From an uncultured Clostridia bacterium (GTDB lineage Bacteria; Bacillota; Clostridia; TANB77; CAG-508), in assembly GCA_946415375.1 (NCBI GenBank), contig CAMKSF010000017.1, positions 1 to 32,788 of the forward strand: a DNA stretch of 32,788 bases, given 5' to 3'. The position numbers were made by a program, and so were the translations under genes. Of this stretch, positions 24,293 through 31,997 are shown piece after piece. The notes below the pieces were generated by a model. It had not been told where the DNA came from. It was given only the letters and a program-made list of their open reading frames with translations, and made no database searches. The first letter of the stretch is position 1; every line of letters begins with the position of its first letter.

Positions 24293-26794
24293 ATGAAATA
24301 CTTTACAACCTTTTATTTAGACAAAGAAAGAGACATAGTAGTTAATTTGTACAAATCTGCAGAAGATGAATTAACATATATAATAGAAACACCAAACCAC
24401 AGCACTGGTAACTTGATTACAAACTTAGCGAAAATTTGTGGAACAGAAACTGTAGAAAATGATGCTGGTATGAAGATAATAACAGGAAAAATTCCTGCAA
24501 GCATAAATGCAAAAAATGAAGACGTATATATTTTTAGACTAGGTGGATACAGAGTGGCAAACATTTTTGCAGATAAGGGTGTACAATTAAATGGTCAAAT
24601 ACCTGCGATATCAAAGACTCTAATGTCACAGACAAAAGATTACAGATTTTCAATTGAAAAAACAATTGTTAAATCATATATTTTAAAAAAACATAAATTT
24701 AGAACAGACTTACATACACATATGAATGCAAATCTTTCTCCTGATGCCTTGATTGCACTTGGAATTAAACATCAAATAAGATATCCTTTGTATTATATTA
24801 GAAAACTTGATTTAAAACTAACAGAAAATCAAGAAAAAAAGATTATAAAACAAAGAGAAAAAGTGGCAGAAGGGTTTAAAGATTCAAAATTAGAGGGAAA
24901 GTATCTAGATAGAAAAATAAATGATAATACATTTATTAATTTTGCAGACTTAATTTTAAATAATATTGAAAATGCAAAAGAAAATATTGAAAAAATAAGA
25001 AGAAGTTTAGCTATTTTAAAAGATGGGCAAGCAGTTTTTACAAATTTAGAAAAGCTATATTTATATCGCTATGTATTTACTAAAGGAATAACTAGTAGCA
25101 AAAAACTAAATTTAGAAAATGAGTTAGATAAAATTAAGAAGATTCCAGTAAATGAAGTAAAAGTAATTATATTAAAAATGCTTAAAGATTTAAAAAATGA
25201 TAGCGTATTTAAAAGAAACACTTTAAGAGAAGATAAATTACTATGGATTGCAAGAGAGTATCAAAAACAAGGAATTAAATATGTTGAAATTGCAGATACA
25301 ACTCTTACCAAAAAAGGTCTTCCAGCGATAGAGTTTTTAGAAGAAATACATAGAGTTATGCCATATATAGAAAAAGAAACAGGTGTTAAAATTAGGTTTT
25401 TATTTGCAATAAGAAGAATACCATTAACTATAATAAATGACACAAACAATAATATTGACTATTTAAGAGAAAATTTAAATGTTTTAAAGGCAGTAGCAAT
25501 AAGTCCATATGTTGTAGGATCTGATTTTATTGGAGAAGAAATTAATGATATATCGGAACTTCAGCCTCTTATTAAGGAAATTGTTCAATATGCAGTTACA
25601 GAAGATAAAGGATTTACGATTAGGATTCATGCGGGAGAAAATGATAGTTTAAGGGACAATGTTGTAAATTCAATTAAATGTGTAAAAGAGTCTCTTTTAG
25701 AAGGACAAGAGATGCCAAAGGTTAGAATTGGACATGGACTATATACTCCTGATTTAGAATCAAAAGAAGGATTAGAATTAATTGAACAAATAAAAGATGC
25801 AGGAGCTGTGATGGAATTCCAAATTACATCTAATGTTAGATTAAACAATTTAAGTAGAATAGCAAATCATCCTTTAAAAAAATATTTACAAAATGGGATA
25901 AAATGTGTACAAGGAACAGATGGATGTGGATGCTATGGTATTGACACAATAGATGAGCAGTTAGCTTTGCAAAATTTACTTGGACTTTCAGAAAAAGATT
26001 TTGAAAATATGAGACAAGTTGAAGAAGATATTTACTCTAAATCGATGGAATATTTTAAAGAAAAGACAAAAAGATTTAATGCAATAATTAAAAACAAAAG
26101 CCTTAAAGATTCCATTTTAAAACTTGAAGAAAAATATGAAAAACAAAATAATAATAAAAATGTAGAGTGGAGATTAACAGATAAGGTATCTGCAGAAGAA
26201 TACTTAAAAGATATGATAAAACCTATTCCATTAAATAAAGTACCAATTGTAGTTGCTGGAGGAAGTTTTAATGCTAGAGGAATACATACAAATATAGAAG
26301 AAGATGGAATAGAAATCCTAAAAAAACTTGTGAAAACAATAAATCCAGAAAAGGCATATTTTGTAATAGGACATTCTATTAGAGCTTATGAAAAAGAAAT
26401 AATAGAACTATGCAAGAAATACAATAAAAAAGTAGAAATATATGCAATTATACCTAAGATGCTTACAAAAGAAGTAAAAGAAAGAATTTTAAATTCAGGT
26501 GTCACTGGTGTTGCGATATCTATTGAAAGTGAAAGCTCAGGAATATATAAAAGCTTTAATTATGAATTATTTGAAAGAATTAAAACAATTGTTATTGCAT
26601 TTGATGGAAATTCACCAGTATCAAATTTAGTTCAAGAAGCTAAAAATGGTAAAGGAAAAGCTAAAATATATGTAAATAATGAAAATCAAAATTTAGCACA
26701 AAAAGCTAGAATGCTAGAAGGATATGTTACACCATTTGAATTAGATGATGATTTAGTAAGGAAGATTATAAAGGATAATCCAGAAATTGTGTAA
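24293..26794 (+). CDS. Large multidomain adenosine-deaminase-like protein
   Basis: 833 residues, more than twice the length of a plain adenosine deaminase. Residues ~130-600 form the amidohydrolase barrel: FRTDLHTHMNANLSPDALI (zinc ligands H141/H143), an insertion of about 150 lysine-rich residues, IRIHAGEND (H446, E449 of the HAGE motif), VRIGHGLYT (H481), SNVRLNNLSRIANHPLKKYL and VQGTDGCGCYG (D543), where classical enzymes have NTDDP. Residues 1-125 form a separate N-terminal domain. Residues ~645-833 form a Rossmann-like C-terminal domain opening VPIVVAGGSFNARGI and including AYFVIGHSIRAYE, with a SLOG/LOG-like look. Zinc-dependent deamination of adenosine or a related nucleoside or nucleotide is likely from the catalytic set; the exact substrate is unknown. 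AAGGAGG precedes the ATG. Confidence 0.82.
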   Translation: MKYFTTFYLDKERDIVVNLYKSAEDELTYIIETPNHSTGNLITNLAKICGTETVENDAGMKIITGKIPASINAKNEDVYIFRLGGYRVANIFADKGVQLNGQIPAISKTLMSQTKDYRFSIEKTIVKSYILKKHKFRTDLHTHMNANLSPDALIALGIKHQIRYPLYYIRKLDLKLTENQEKKIIKQREKVAEGFKDSKLEGKYLDRKINDNTFINFADLILNNIENAKENIEKIRRSLAILKDGQAVFTNLEKLYLYRYVFTKGITSSKKLNLENELDKIKKIPVNEVKVIILKMLKDLKNDSVFKRNTLREDKLLWIAREYQKQGIKYVEIADTTLTKKGLPAIEFLEEIHRVMPYIEKETGVKIRFLFAIRRIPLTIINDTNNNIDYLRENLNVLKAVAISPYVVGSDFIGEEINDISELQPLIKEIVQYAVTEDKGFTIRIHAGENDSLRDNVVNSIKCVKESLLEGQEMPKVRIGHGLYTPDLESKEGLELIEQIKDAGAVMEFQITSNVRLNNLSRIANHPLKKYLQNGIKCVQGTDGCGCYGIDTIDEQLALQNLLGLSEKDFENMRQVEEDIYSKSMEYFKEKTKRFNAIIKNKSLKDSILKLEEKYEKQNNNKNVEWRLTDKVSAEEYLKDMIKPIPLNKVPIVVAGGSFNARGIHTNIEEDGIEILKKLVKTINPEKAYFVIGHSIRAYEKEIIELCKKYNKKVEIYAIIPKMLTKEVKERILNSGVTGVAISIESESSGIYKSFNYELFERIKTIVIAFDGNSPVSNLVQEAKNGKGKAKIYVNNENQNLAQKARMLEGYVTPFELDDDLVRKIIKDNPEIV

Positions 26795-26795
26795 A

Positions 26796-26842
26796 AAGAA
26801 AGCGCATGCGAAGCAAAACAGATTGCTCACATGCGCTTGATT
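26796..26842 (-). terminator. Terminator between convergent deaminase and lipoprotein genes
   Basis: Hairpin with outer arms AAGCGCATG (26800-26808) and CATGCGCTT (26830-26838), inner arms AGCAA/TTGCT and a short internal loop. On the minus strand it is followed by TTTCTTTTT, giving a good intrinsic terminator for the lipoprotein gene; on the plus strand the T-run (TTTTATT) is weaker but may also serve the deaminase gene. Confidence 0.8.
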
Positions 26843-27196
26843 TTATTCTACGAGATAATAGTCAACACTTACAAACATGTCATTATCTTTTTTGTACTTT
26901 TTCTCGACATGCAAACGAATGGTATCTCCTTCTTTATGTGAGTGATAAACAGTTTCGTCTACACTGAAAGTTTTCTTTTCTCCCTCGATTTCGAGTGTGA
27001 ACCGACATCCGGTATCCGGAATCAGTATATACTCATTGGAAGGCTCTGTTTCATATGCTGCTATGATTTCTGCATCTATTTCATATTCTTCATAATAATA
27101 AGGATGCCAAGGATCATCTCTAGGAAAACATGATGTAAGAGATGATGCAAGAAGAAAACAAAAAACTAATGAGACAACTTTCTTAATCCGTATCAT
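26843..27196 (-). CDS. Small lipoprotein, function unknown (paralogue A)
   Basis: 117 residues. A signal peptide (basic MIRIKK, hydrophobic core VVSLVFCFLLASS) ends in the lipobox LTSC, so the mature protein would be lipid-anchored at Cys23 on the outer face of the membrane. The mature part (about 95 residues) starts acidic/aromatic and continues with beta-type sequence (YILIPDTGCRFTLEIEGE, then HKEGDTIRLHVEKKYKK). AAGGAGGA lies 4-5 nt before the ATG. Codon use is visibly richer in G and C than the flanking genes. It is related to the neighbouring gene at 27434 (shared EGD-x-I-(R/K)LH-(V/L) block). I do not recognise the family. Confidence 0.82.
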   Translation of the reverse strand: MIRIKKVVSLVFCFLLASSLTSCFPRDDPWHPYYYEEYEIDAEIIAAYETEPSNEYILIPDTGCRFTLEIEGEKKTFSVDETVYHSHKEGDTIRLHVEKKYKKDNDMFVSVDYYLVE

Positions 27197-27237
27197 AAAA
27201 TCCTCCTTGTAAATAGTATATTAACATTACAATATTA

Positions 27238-27266
27238 ATTATATTATAAAAACAATATTATGTCAA
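27238..27266 (-). promoter_or_regulatory. Promoter of lipoprotein A
   Basis: On the minus strand TTGACA (27266-27261), 17-nt spacer, TATAAT (27243-27238): perfect consensus. The same promoter at the same spacing precedes the paralogue (27899-27927). Confidence 0.88.
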
Positions 27267-27321
27267 TATTTGTTCGTAGTAACTAGCTTTAAAGTAGTAT
27301 TTTTATTTATTTTTAAAAAAT

Positions 27322-27387
27322 ATACCATTTGAATTGAATAAGGATAGTGTATGGATATTGCAAAAAGAAAAGTCTGAAATTGTATAA
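27322..27387 (+). pseudogene. Remnant of the deaminase gene 3' end
   Basis: Read in frame this gives IPFELNKDSVWILQKEKSEIV and a stop. It lines up without gaps with the last 21 residues of the deaminase at 24293-26794 (TPFEL...PEIV), with about ten identical residues, and both are followed by AAAAAGAAA and a CATGCG hairpin. There is no start codon or upstream homology, so it is a non-coding leftover of a duplication or of a deleted second deaminase gene. Confidence 0.75.
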
Positions 27388-27390
27388 AAA

Positions 27391-27432
27391 GAAATACATG
27401 CGAGGCAAAATATAATTGCTCGCATGTGTTTC
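27391..27432 (-). terminator. Terminator of exported protein B
   Basis: Arms GAAATACATGCGAG(G)CAA and TTGCTCGCATGTGTTTC form a 17-bp stem with one bulged G and one G-U pair. The minus strand continues into a TTTCTTTTT run. Clearly related to the hairpin at 26796-26842 through CATGCGA, GCAA and the flanking AAAAAGAAA. Confidence 0.8.
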
Positions 27433-27433
27433 T

Positions 27434-27853
27434 TTACTGTTCTATATAAATGGAATACTCGTGTTCTAATTCGTTTCCATTTATCTTAGAGATTTTTTGC
27501 TTTAAATGTAGTTTAATGTAATCTCCTTCTATAAAGGAGTTATACATTCTGAAAGGTATTCTTAAGTCATGAGTCTCATCATTTACACTGACAGTATATA
27601 AATAAAGGCCGTCAATTCTGTATTTTTCTATTATTTCTCCATATGGATAAAGATTGTAATAGAAGTAATCAAGTAAGGGGTTGTTATCTATTTTACCTCC
27701 ACCGTGTTCAGACGCATAATTTTTATTTATATACACATCTGAAAGTCGGGATTTTTCTTTCGGAGCACATTTTATTAAAAATGTGAACAAAAAAGAAAAA
27801 AACAACATACATAATACAAGTTTTATATCATTAATGATATCCTCTTTCCGCAT
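27434..27853 (-). CDS. Small exported/membrane-anchored protein, function unknown (paralogue B)
   Basis: 139 residues from an ATG preceded by GAAAGGAGATT; a longer reading adds 20 residues but begins inside the promoter spacer region and has no ribosome site. MRKEDIINDIK leads into one hydrophobic segment (LVLCMLFFSFLFTFLIKC). The Cys after LIK sits where paralogue A has its lipobox Cys, but Lys at -1 is not a usual lipobox, so lipidation is doubtful. The C-terminal half resembles paralogue A: IIEKY near IIAAY, then EGDYIKLHLKQK near EGDTIRLHVEKK. Function unknown. Copies A and B probably arose by the tandem duplication described above. Confidence 0.75.
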   Translation of the reverse strand: MRKEDIINDIKLVLCMLFFSFLFTFLIKCAPKEKSRLSDVYINKNYASEHGGGKIDNNPLLDYFYYNLYPYGEIIEKYRIDGLYLYTVSVNDETHDLRIPFRMYNSFIEGDYIKLHLKQKISKINGNELEHEYSIYIEQ

Positions 27854-27898
27854 ATAATCTCCTTTCTCTAATAAAATGTAAATTAACATAACATAAAA

Positions 27899-27927
27899 AT
27901 TATACCATAACATAAAAACTATGTCAA
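27899..27927 (-). promoter_or_regulatory. Promoter of exported protein B
   Basis: Minus strand TTGACA (27927-27922), 17-nt spacer, TATAAT (27904-27899). Identical boxes and spacing to the promoter of paralogue A. Confidence 0.88.
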
Positions 27928-27963
27928 TAGAAACATATACACAAAAAACAACAGATTTATCCT

Positions 27964-27992
27964 TTGATAATAATATACTATATAGTTATATT
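27964..27992 (+). promoter_or_regulatory. Possible promoter of the P-type ATPase gene
   Basis: TTGATA (27964-27969), 17-nt spacer, TATATT (27987-27992). It is divergent from the exported-protein promoter only 37 bp away. The leader of about 35 nt shows no riboswitch-like structure. Confidence 0.5.
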
Positions 27993-28033
27993 TTTCTTTT
28001 TATAGCATATACATATAAAGAGGAGTTGATTTT

Positions 28034-30754
28034 ATGTGGCATGATAAAAGTATAGAAGAAGTGGTAAGAAGACTAAAAACAAATACAAAAATAGGACTAG
28101 CAGAAAAAGATGTGGAAAAAAGAAAAATAGAATTTGGGGAAAATAAAATAGAAGAAAAGAAAAAAGAAAATATATTTATTAAGTTTATAAAACAATTTAA
28201 TGATTTTATGATAATTATATTAATAATAGCGTCAATTGTATCAGCAGTTGTTTCAAAAATGCAAGGAGAAAATGATTACATAGATTCTATTATAATAATT
28301 GCAATAGTAATATTAAATGCAATAATGGGACTTGTTCAAGAAGAAAGAGCAGAAAAATCAATTGAGAGTTTAAAAAAGTTAACTCCTAAGATGGCAAAAG
28401 TATTAAGAGATGGAAAAGTAAAAGAAATAAATGCAGAAGAGTTAGTTCCAGGAGATGTGATAGAATTAGAAGATGGAAAATATGTACCTGCTGATTGCAG
28501 AATTATAGAATGCTATAATTTAAAAATTGAAGAATCTAGTTTAACAGGAGAGACAATTCCGGTAGAAAAAACAACAGAAATAATAAAGGATAATAATATT
28601 ACAATAGCAGATATAAATAATATGGCATTTATGACAACAGTAGTAGTACATGGACATGGCAAGGCAATAGTTACAGAAACAGGAATGGATACAAAGATTG
28701 GACAAATAGCAAATATGATAATAAAAGAAGAATCACCAGAAACTCCTATACAAAAGAAACTTTCGGAAGTAGGTAAAATTCTAGGATTAGTTTGTTTAGG
28801 TATTTGTTTAGTTATATTTATAATTGGAATAATAAAAAGAATAGAACCAATTGAAATGTTTATGACATCTGTTGGACTTGCTGTTGCAGCAATACCTGAA
28901 GGGCTTCCTGCAATTGTAACAATAATGCTTTCAATTGGTGTTACAAAAATGGCAAAAAAGAATAGCATTATTAGAAAGCTTCCTGCAGTTGAAACATTAG
29001 GAAGTAGTTCTGTAATATGTTCAGACAAAACAGGAACACTTACTCAAAATAAGATGACTGTTGTAAAAACATATAGTGACAACAAAAAAATTCTTTTAGA
29101 ACTTGGATGTATGTGCACAGATTGTATAATTCAGGAAGAAAATGGAGTACCAATTGCAACAGGTGAAGCAACAGAACTTGCAATAGTGAATTATGCATTA
29201 GATGAAAAAATAAATAAAGTGGATTTATATAGAAAAATGCCAAGAATAGATGATATTCCATTTGATTCAAATACAAAGATGATGACAACAATACATAGAA
29301 TTGAAAAAAACATTTTCAAACATAATTATAATGTAAATTATAAAAACTATATTTTCGGACAACAACAAATTAATGAAATTAATGCACAGGAATCTGTTAA
29401 ACAATATAGATATATAACTAAAGGAGCTCCTGAAGTATTAATAGATAAATGTACAAAAATTTTAAAAAATGGAAATATACAACCAATAACTAATATGCAA
29501 AAAAATAAAATAAGACAAGAAAATCTTGAAATGGCAAATGATGCTCTAAGAGTATTAGCTGTTGCATATAAAGATACAAAAGACAGAAAAGAAAAAATAA
29601 ATGATTTAATTTTTGTAGGATTAATTGGAATGATTGACCCTCCAAGAGAAGGTGTGAAAGAAGCGGTAGAATGTTGTAAAAATGCAGGGATAAAGACTGT
29701 AATGATAACAGGAGACCAATTAGCAACTGCTAAAGCAATTGCAAGTGAACTTGGAATTTTAAAAAATGAAAATGAAGCAATTACAGGTAAGGAAATAGAG
29801 TTACTTTCAGATTCGAATTTAGAAAAAAACATAAGAAATTACTCTGTTTTCGCAAGAGTTACACCTGAACATAAAGTTAGAATAGTAAAAGCTTGGCAGA
29901 AAACAGGAGCGGTTGTTGCTATGACAGGAGATGGAGTAAATGACAGTCCTGCTTTAAAAAATGCAGATATAGGAATTGCAATGGGAAAATCGGGAACTGA
30001 TGTAGCAAAAAATGCTGCAGATATGATTTTAGTTGATGACAATTTTGTTACTATTGTAGAAGCAGTAAAACAAGGAAGAAGTATTTATGATAACATAAAG
30101 AAAGCAATTCACTTTTTACTTGCAACAAATATTGGAGAAATAGTAACAATATTTATAGGTTTGATATTAGGATTTGATTCTCCACTTCTTGCTATTCAGC
30201 TTTTATGGATTAATCTTGTTACAGATTCATTTCCTGCTATTGCGCTAGGATTGGAAAAAGAAGAAAAAGGAATAATGGAAAGAAAACCAAGAAATCCAAA
30301 AGAAAGTATTTTTGCAGAAGGACTATGGTATAAAATAGTTACAGAAGGGATAATGATTGGAAGTCTAACTCTATTTGCATTTTCATTAGGAAATAAATAT
30401 TATGGAGTTGAAGCTGGTAGGACAATGGCTTTTGTATCATTAGGACTACTTGAACTTGTACATAGCTTTAATATAAAATCAGAAGAATCTATATTTAGAA
30501 CAGGAATACTTGAAAATAAATATTTGATAGGAAGTTTTTTTGCAGGTACCATGTTACAAATAATTGTGGTTATAATACCGTATTTAGCTAATATATTTAA
30601 GCTAGTTTCATTAAATAAAACACAATGGTTTTATACAATAGGAATATCTTTCCTTCCTATTATAATAATAGAACTACAAAAGTGGTTAAATAAAAAAAGA
30701 TTTCAAAACCCTTCTTATTATAATGCAACCAATAAATGGACAAATCTTAATTGA
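28034..30754 (+). CDS. P2A-type (calcium) cation-transporting ATPase
   Basis: 906 residues. Actuator domain with SSLTGETIPVEK (TGE at 171-173); transmembrane helix 4 with VAAIPEGLPAIVT (ion ligand Glu289); phosphorylation site SDKTGTLTQNKM (Asp331); nucleotide-binding KGAPE; hinge TGDGVNDSPALKNADIGIAMG; and helix 6 LLWINLVTDSFPAIALGLE, which keeps the N-x-x-T-D calcium ligands of SERCA-type pumps. This ligand set argues for Ca2+ export rather than Na+/K+ or heavy metals. Around ten membrane spans and normal length. GAGGAG lies 9-10 nt before the ATG. The stop codon overlaps the -35 box of the next gene's promoter. Confidence 0.92.
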   Translation: MWHDKSIEEVVRRLKTNTKIGLAEKDVEKRKIEFGENKIEEKKKENIFIKFIKQFNDFMIIILIIASIVSAVVSKMQGENDYIDSIIIIAIVILNAIMGLVQEERAEKSIESLKKLTPKMAKVLRDGKVKEINAEELVPGDVIELEDGKYVPADCRIIECYNLKIEESSLTGETIPVEKTTEIIKDNNITIADINNMAFMTTVVVHGHGKAIVTETGMDTKIGQIANMIIKEESPETPIQKKLSEVGKILGLVCLGICLVIFIIGIIKRIEPIEMFMTSVGLAVAAIPEGLPAIVTIMLSIGVTKMAKKNSIIRKLPAVETLGSSSVICSDKTGTLTQNKMTVVKTYSDNKKILLELGCMCTDCIIQEENGVPIATGEATELAIVNYALDEKINKVDLYRKMPRIDDIPFDSNTKMMTTIHRIEKNIFKHNYNVNYKNYIFGQQQINEINAQESVKQYRYITKGAPEVLIDKCTKILKNGNIQPITNMQKNKIRQENLEMANDALRVLAVAYKDTKDRKEKINDLIFVGLIGMIDPPREGVKEAVECCKNAGIKTVMITGDQLATAKAIASELGILKNENEAITGKEIELLSDSNLEKNIRNYSVFARVTPEHKVRIVKAWQKTGAVVAMTGDGVNDSPALKNADIGIAMGKSGTDVAKNAADMILVDDNFVTIVEAVKQGRSIYDNIKKAIHFLLATNIGEIVTIFIGLILGFDSPLLAIQLLWINLVTDSFPAIALGLEKEEKGIMERKPRNPKESIFAEGLWYKIVTEGIMIGSLTLFAFSLGNKYYGVEAGRTMAFVSLGLLELVHSFNIKSEESIFRTGILENKYLIGSFFAGTMLQIIVVIIPYLANIFKLVSLNKTQWFYTIGISFLPIIIIELQKWLNKKRFQNPSYYNATNKWTNLN

Positions 30755-30779
30755 CATAATTTTTAATGCGTGATATAAT
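30751..30779 (+). promoter_or_regulatory. Consensus promoter of the unknown gene at 30814
   Basis: TTGACA (30751-30756), 17-nt spacer, TATAAT (30774-30779). The -35 contains the TGA stop of the ATPase gene. A perfect promoter suggests strong constitutive transcription. Confidence 0.88.
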
Positions 30780-30813
30780 AACCTAGAAGTTTTAATTTGA
30801 AGGAGAAAGAATA

Positions 30814-31743
30814 ATGAATCATCGAGATTTTTCAAGAAGCTTAGCTGTATCAACAGATAATAGTCAATTAACACAAGATGAAGTTATAAAAGAATTAATA
30901 CAAGAAATTATAAAAAATAATATGGGAGAAAATTCTCCATATATTGGCTTTACAGAAAATGACAGACTTTTTAAATTATTAAAAGCACAGTTATTAAGAT
31001 TTTTAGATTTTAAAGGAAAGAAACTTGATTCGGAAAATAAAGAGGAAATTAAAGAATTACTTGAAAAAAATGTAATTGATAATTGGACATACTATTTACC
31101 ATGCCAACAATCTCCAAATAGCTATTGTAGCGGAAATCATTTTTTGTTTGATTTTACGGAACGCCCTGGTTGGTGTAAACCAAGTTACGGAGAAAATGCA
31201 GAGTTTCACGCAAGAAAATGTGACAACGGAGAAAATGAATATTTAATTGAAACAGTAGATTGGGATTATATTCAACATGACATTTGTAGTAGGAAAAGAA
31301 TTAATATTTATAATGAAAGTGGAATACAAATTTCAACAATATATGAAATAGAGGACCCAGGTCTTGTATGGAGATATGAAATAAACAGCATAGAAAGAGA
31401 TCCAAGTTCAATTCCAGGTTTATATTCTTTAAAATATAAAAAAGTTTTGGGTGCATTTGGACACCGTTTGAGGCCTAAAGAAGAAGGAATTGTATATAAG
31501 ACGATTGATGAGTTTAGTTTAGAAATGCCAGAAGGTGACCCATCTATAATTCCAGATTTTAGGGAAGTTCTTAGACCTATTATTGAGGAAAAAATAAAAA
31601 ATAAGAAAGAGAATCCTAATATGAGTGAACAAGAGACGGATAGTCTAGAAAGAATTAAGAAAGATTACAATAAATATCCTTCAATCAGAAAGTATGCGGA
31701 AAAAATGTATGGTAAGGAAGTGTTTGAAGAAGAAAGACAATAA
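30814..31743 (+). CDS. Conserved-looking cytoplasmic protein of unknown function
   Basis: 309 residues, no signal peptide or membrane span. An N-terminal helical part (about 20-90: DEVIKELIQEIIKNN, then RLFKLLKAQLLRFLDF) is followed by a central region rich in Cys, Trp and Tyr (C97, C105, C121, C136, C158, including CSGNHFLFDFTERPGWC), a beta-rich stretch to about 240 (IQISTIYEIEDPGLVWRYEI, AFGHRLRPKEEGIVYKTIDEF), and a charged C-terminal helix. The cysteine spacing could bind a metal, but it matches no motif I know. GAAGGAGAAAG precedes the ATG. It has its own consensus promoter and terminator and sits just upstream of the rRNA operon. I do not recognise it. Confidence 0.8.
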   Translation: MNHRDFSRSLAVSTDNSQLTQDEVIKELIQEIIKNNMGENSPYIGFTENDRLFKLLKAQLLRFLDFKGKKLDSENKEEIKELLEKNVIDNWTYYLPCQQSPNSYCSGNHFLFDFTERPGWCKPSYGENAEFHARKCDNGENEYLIETVDWDYIQHDICSRKRINIYNESGIQISTIYEIEDPGLVWRYEINSIERDPSSIPGLYSLKYKKVLGAFGHRLRPKEEGIVYKTIDEFSLEMPEGDPSIIPDFREVLRPIIEEKIKNKKENPNMSEQETDSLERIKKDYNKYPSIRKYAEKMYGKEVFEEERQ

Positions 31744-31766
31744 AAGAATAAAAATTAATAAAATAT

Positions 31767-31807
31767 AAAAAGATGATAAATTCGTAGGAAAGATTCATCT
31801 TTTTTTA
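31767..31807 (+). terminator. Terminator before the rRNA operon
   Basis: Arms AAAAAGATGA (31767-31776) and TCATCTTTTT (31795-31804), loop of 18 nt with a weak inner stem, followed by more T. It should end transcription from the unknown gene before the rrn promoters. Confidence 0.75.
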
Positions 31808-31839
31808 TATAAAATTGTATAAGTTTTTTTGTAAATCTG

Positions 31840-31868
31840 TTGACATAAACTGAAAAAAGTGATATGAT
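31840..31868 (+). promoter_or_regulatory. rRNA promoter P1
   Basis: TTGACA (31840-31845), 17-nt spacer, TATGAT (31863-31868). Upstream is a T/A-rich stretch (31826-31831) that could help RNA polymerase binding. Confidence 0.82.
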
Positions 31869-31968
31869 AAGTAAAGTACCAAAAAAGGAGAAAATAACAC
31901 AAAAATAGCATAAAAATAGAGGGTTATATTTCTCTGAAAAAAATTTTAAAATTTTTTTAAAAAAGGTA

Positions 31969-31997
31969 TTGACAAATCAAAATTGTAATAGTATAAT
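31969..31997 (+). promoter_or_regulatory. rRNA promoter P2
   Basis: TTGACA (31969-31974), 17-nt spacer, TATAAT (31992-31997). Directly upstream (about 31938-31964) is an A/T-only run of alternating A- and T-tracts resembling an UP element. The start point should be near 32004, exactly where a small hairpin (TGTCC/GGACA, 32004-32019) begins. Confidence 0.9.

Larger units (their letters stand above)
26731..27266. repeat. Segmental duplication, copy 1 (deaminase tail + hairpin + small exported protein + promoter)
   Basis: Compared with 27324-27927, this segment shows the same parts in the same order: the deaminase 3' end (PFEL...EIV-stop), AAAAAGAAA, a hairpin with CATGCG, a minus-strand gene and a TTGACA-17-TATAAT minus-strand promoter. 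The offset is 593 bp at the deaminase tail, 592 bp at the hairpin and 661 bp at the promoter; the drift equals the length difference of the two exported proteins. Confidence 0.7.
27324..27927. repeat. Segmental duplication, copy 2
   Basis: Diverged second copy of 26731-27266: deaminase tail remnant, hairpin (27391-27432), minus-strand exported protein (27434-27853) and minus-strand consensus promoter (27899-27927). The DNA has drifted, but order, orientation and spacing are kept. Confidence 0.7.

Noticed and set aside
24293..27196. RADAR-type defence system (RdrB-like deaminase plus partner)
   Set aside because: No RdrA-type large ATPase or accessory membrane gene is adjacent; the neighbours are a tRNA and small exported proteins.
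27928..28033. Riboswitch upstream of the calcium-type ATPase
   Set aside because: The leader is only about 35 nt from the predicted start and shows no conserved aptamer-like elements.
28513..29028. 171-codon open frame on the minus strand
   Set aside because: It lies wholly inside the P-type ATPase gene, antisense to conserved motifs, and has no ribosome site; a shadow of biased codon use.
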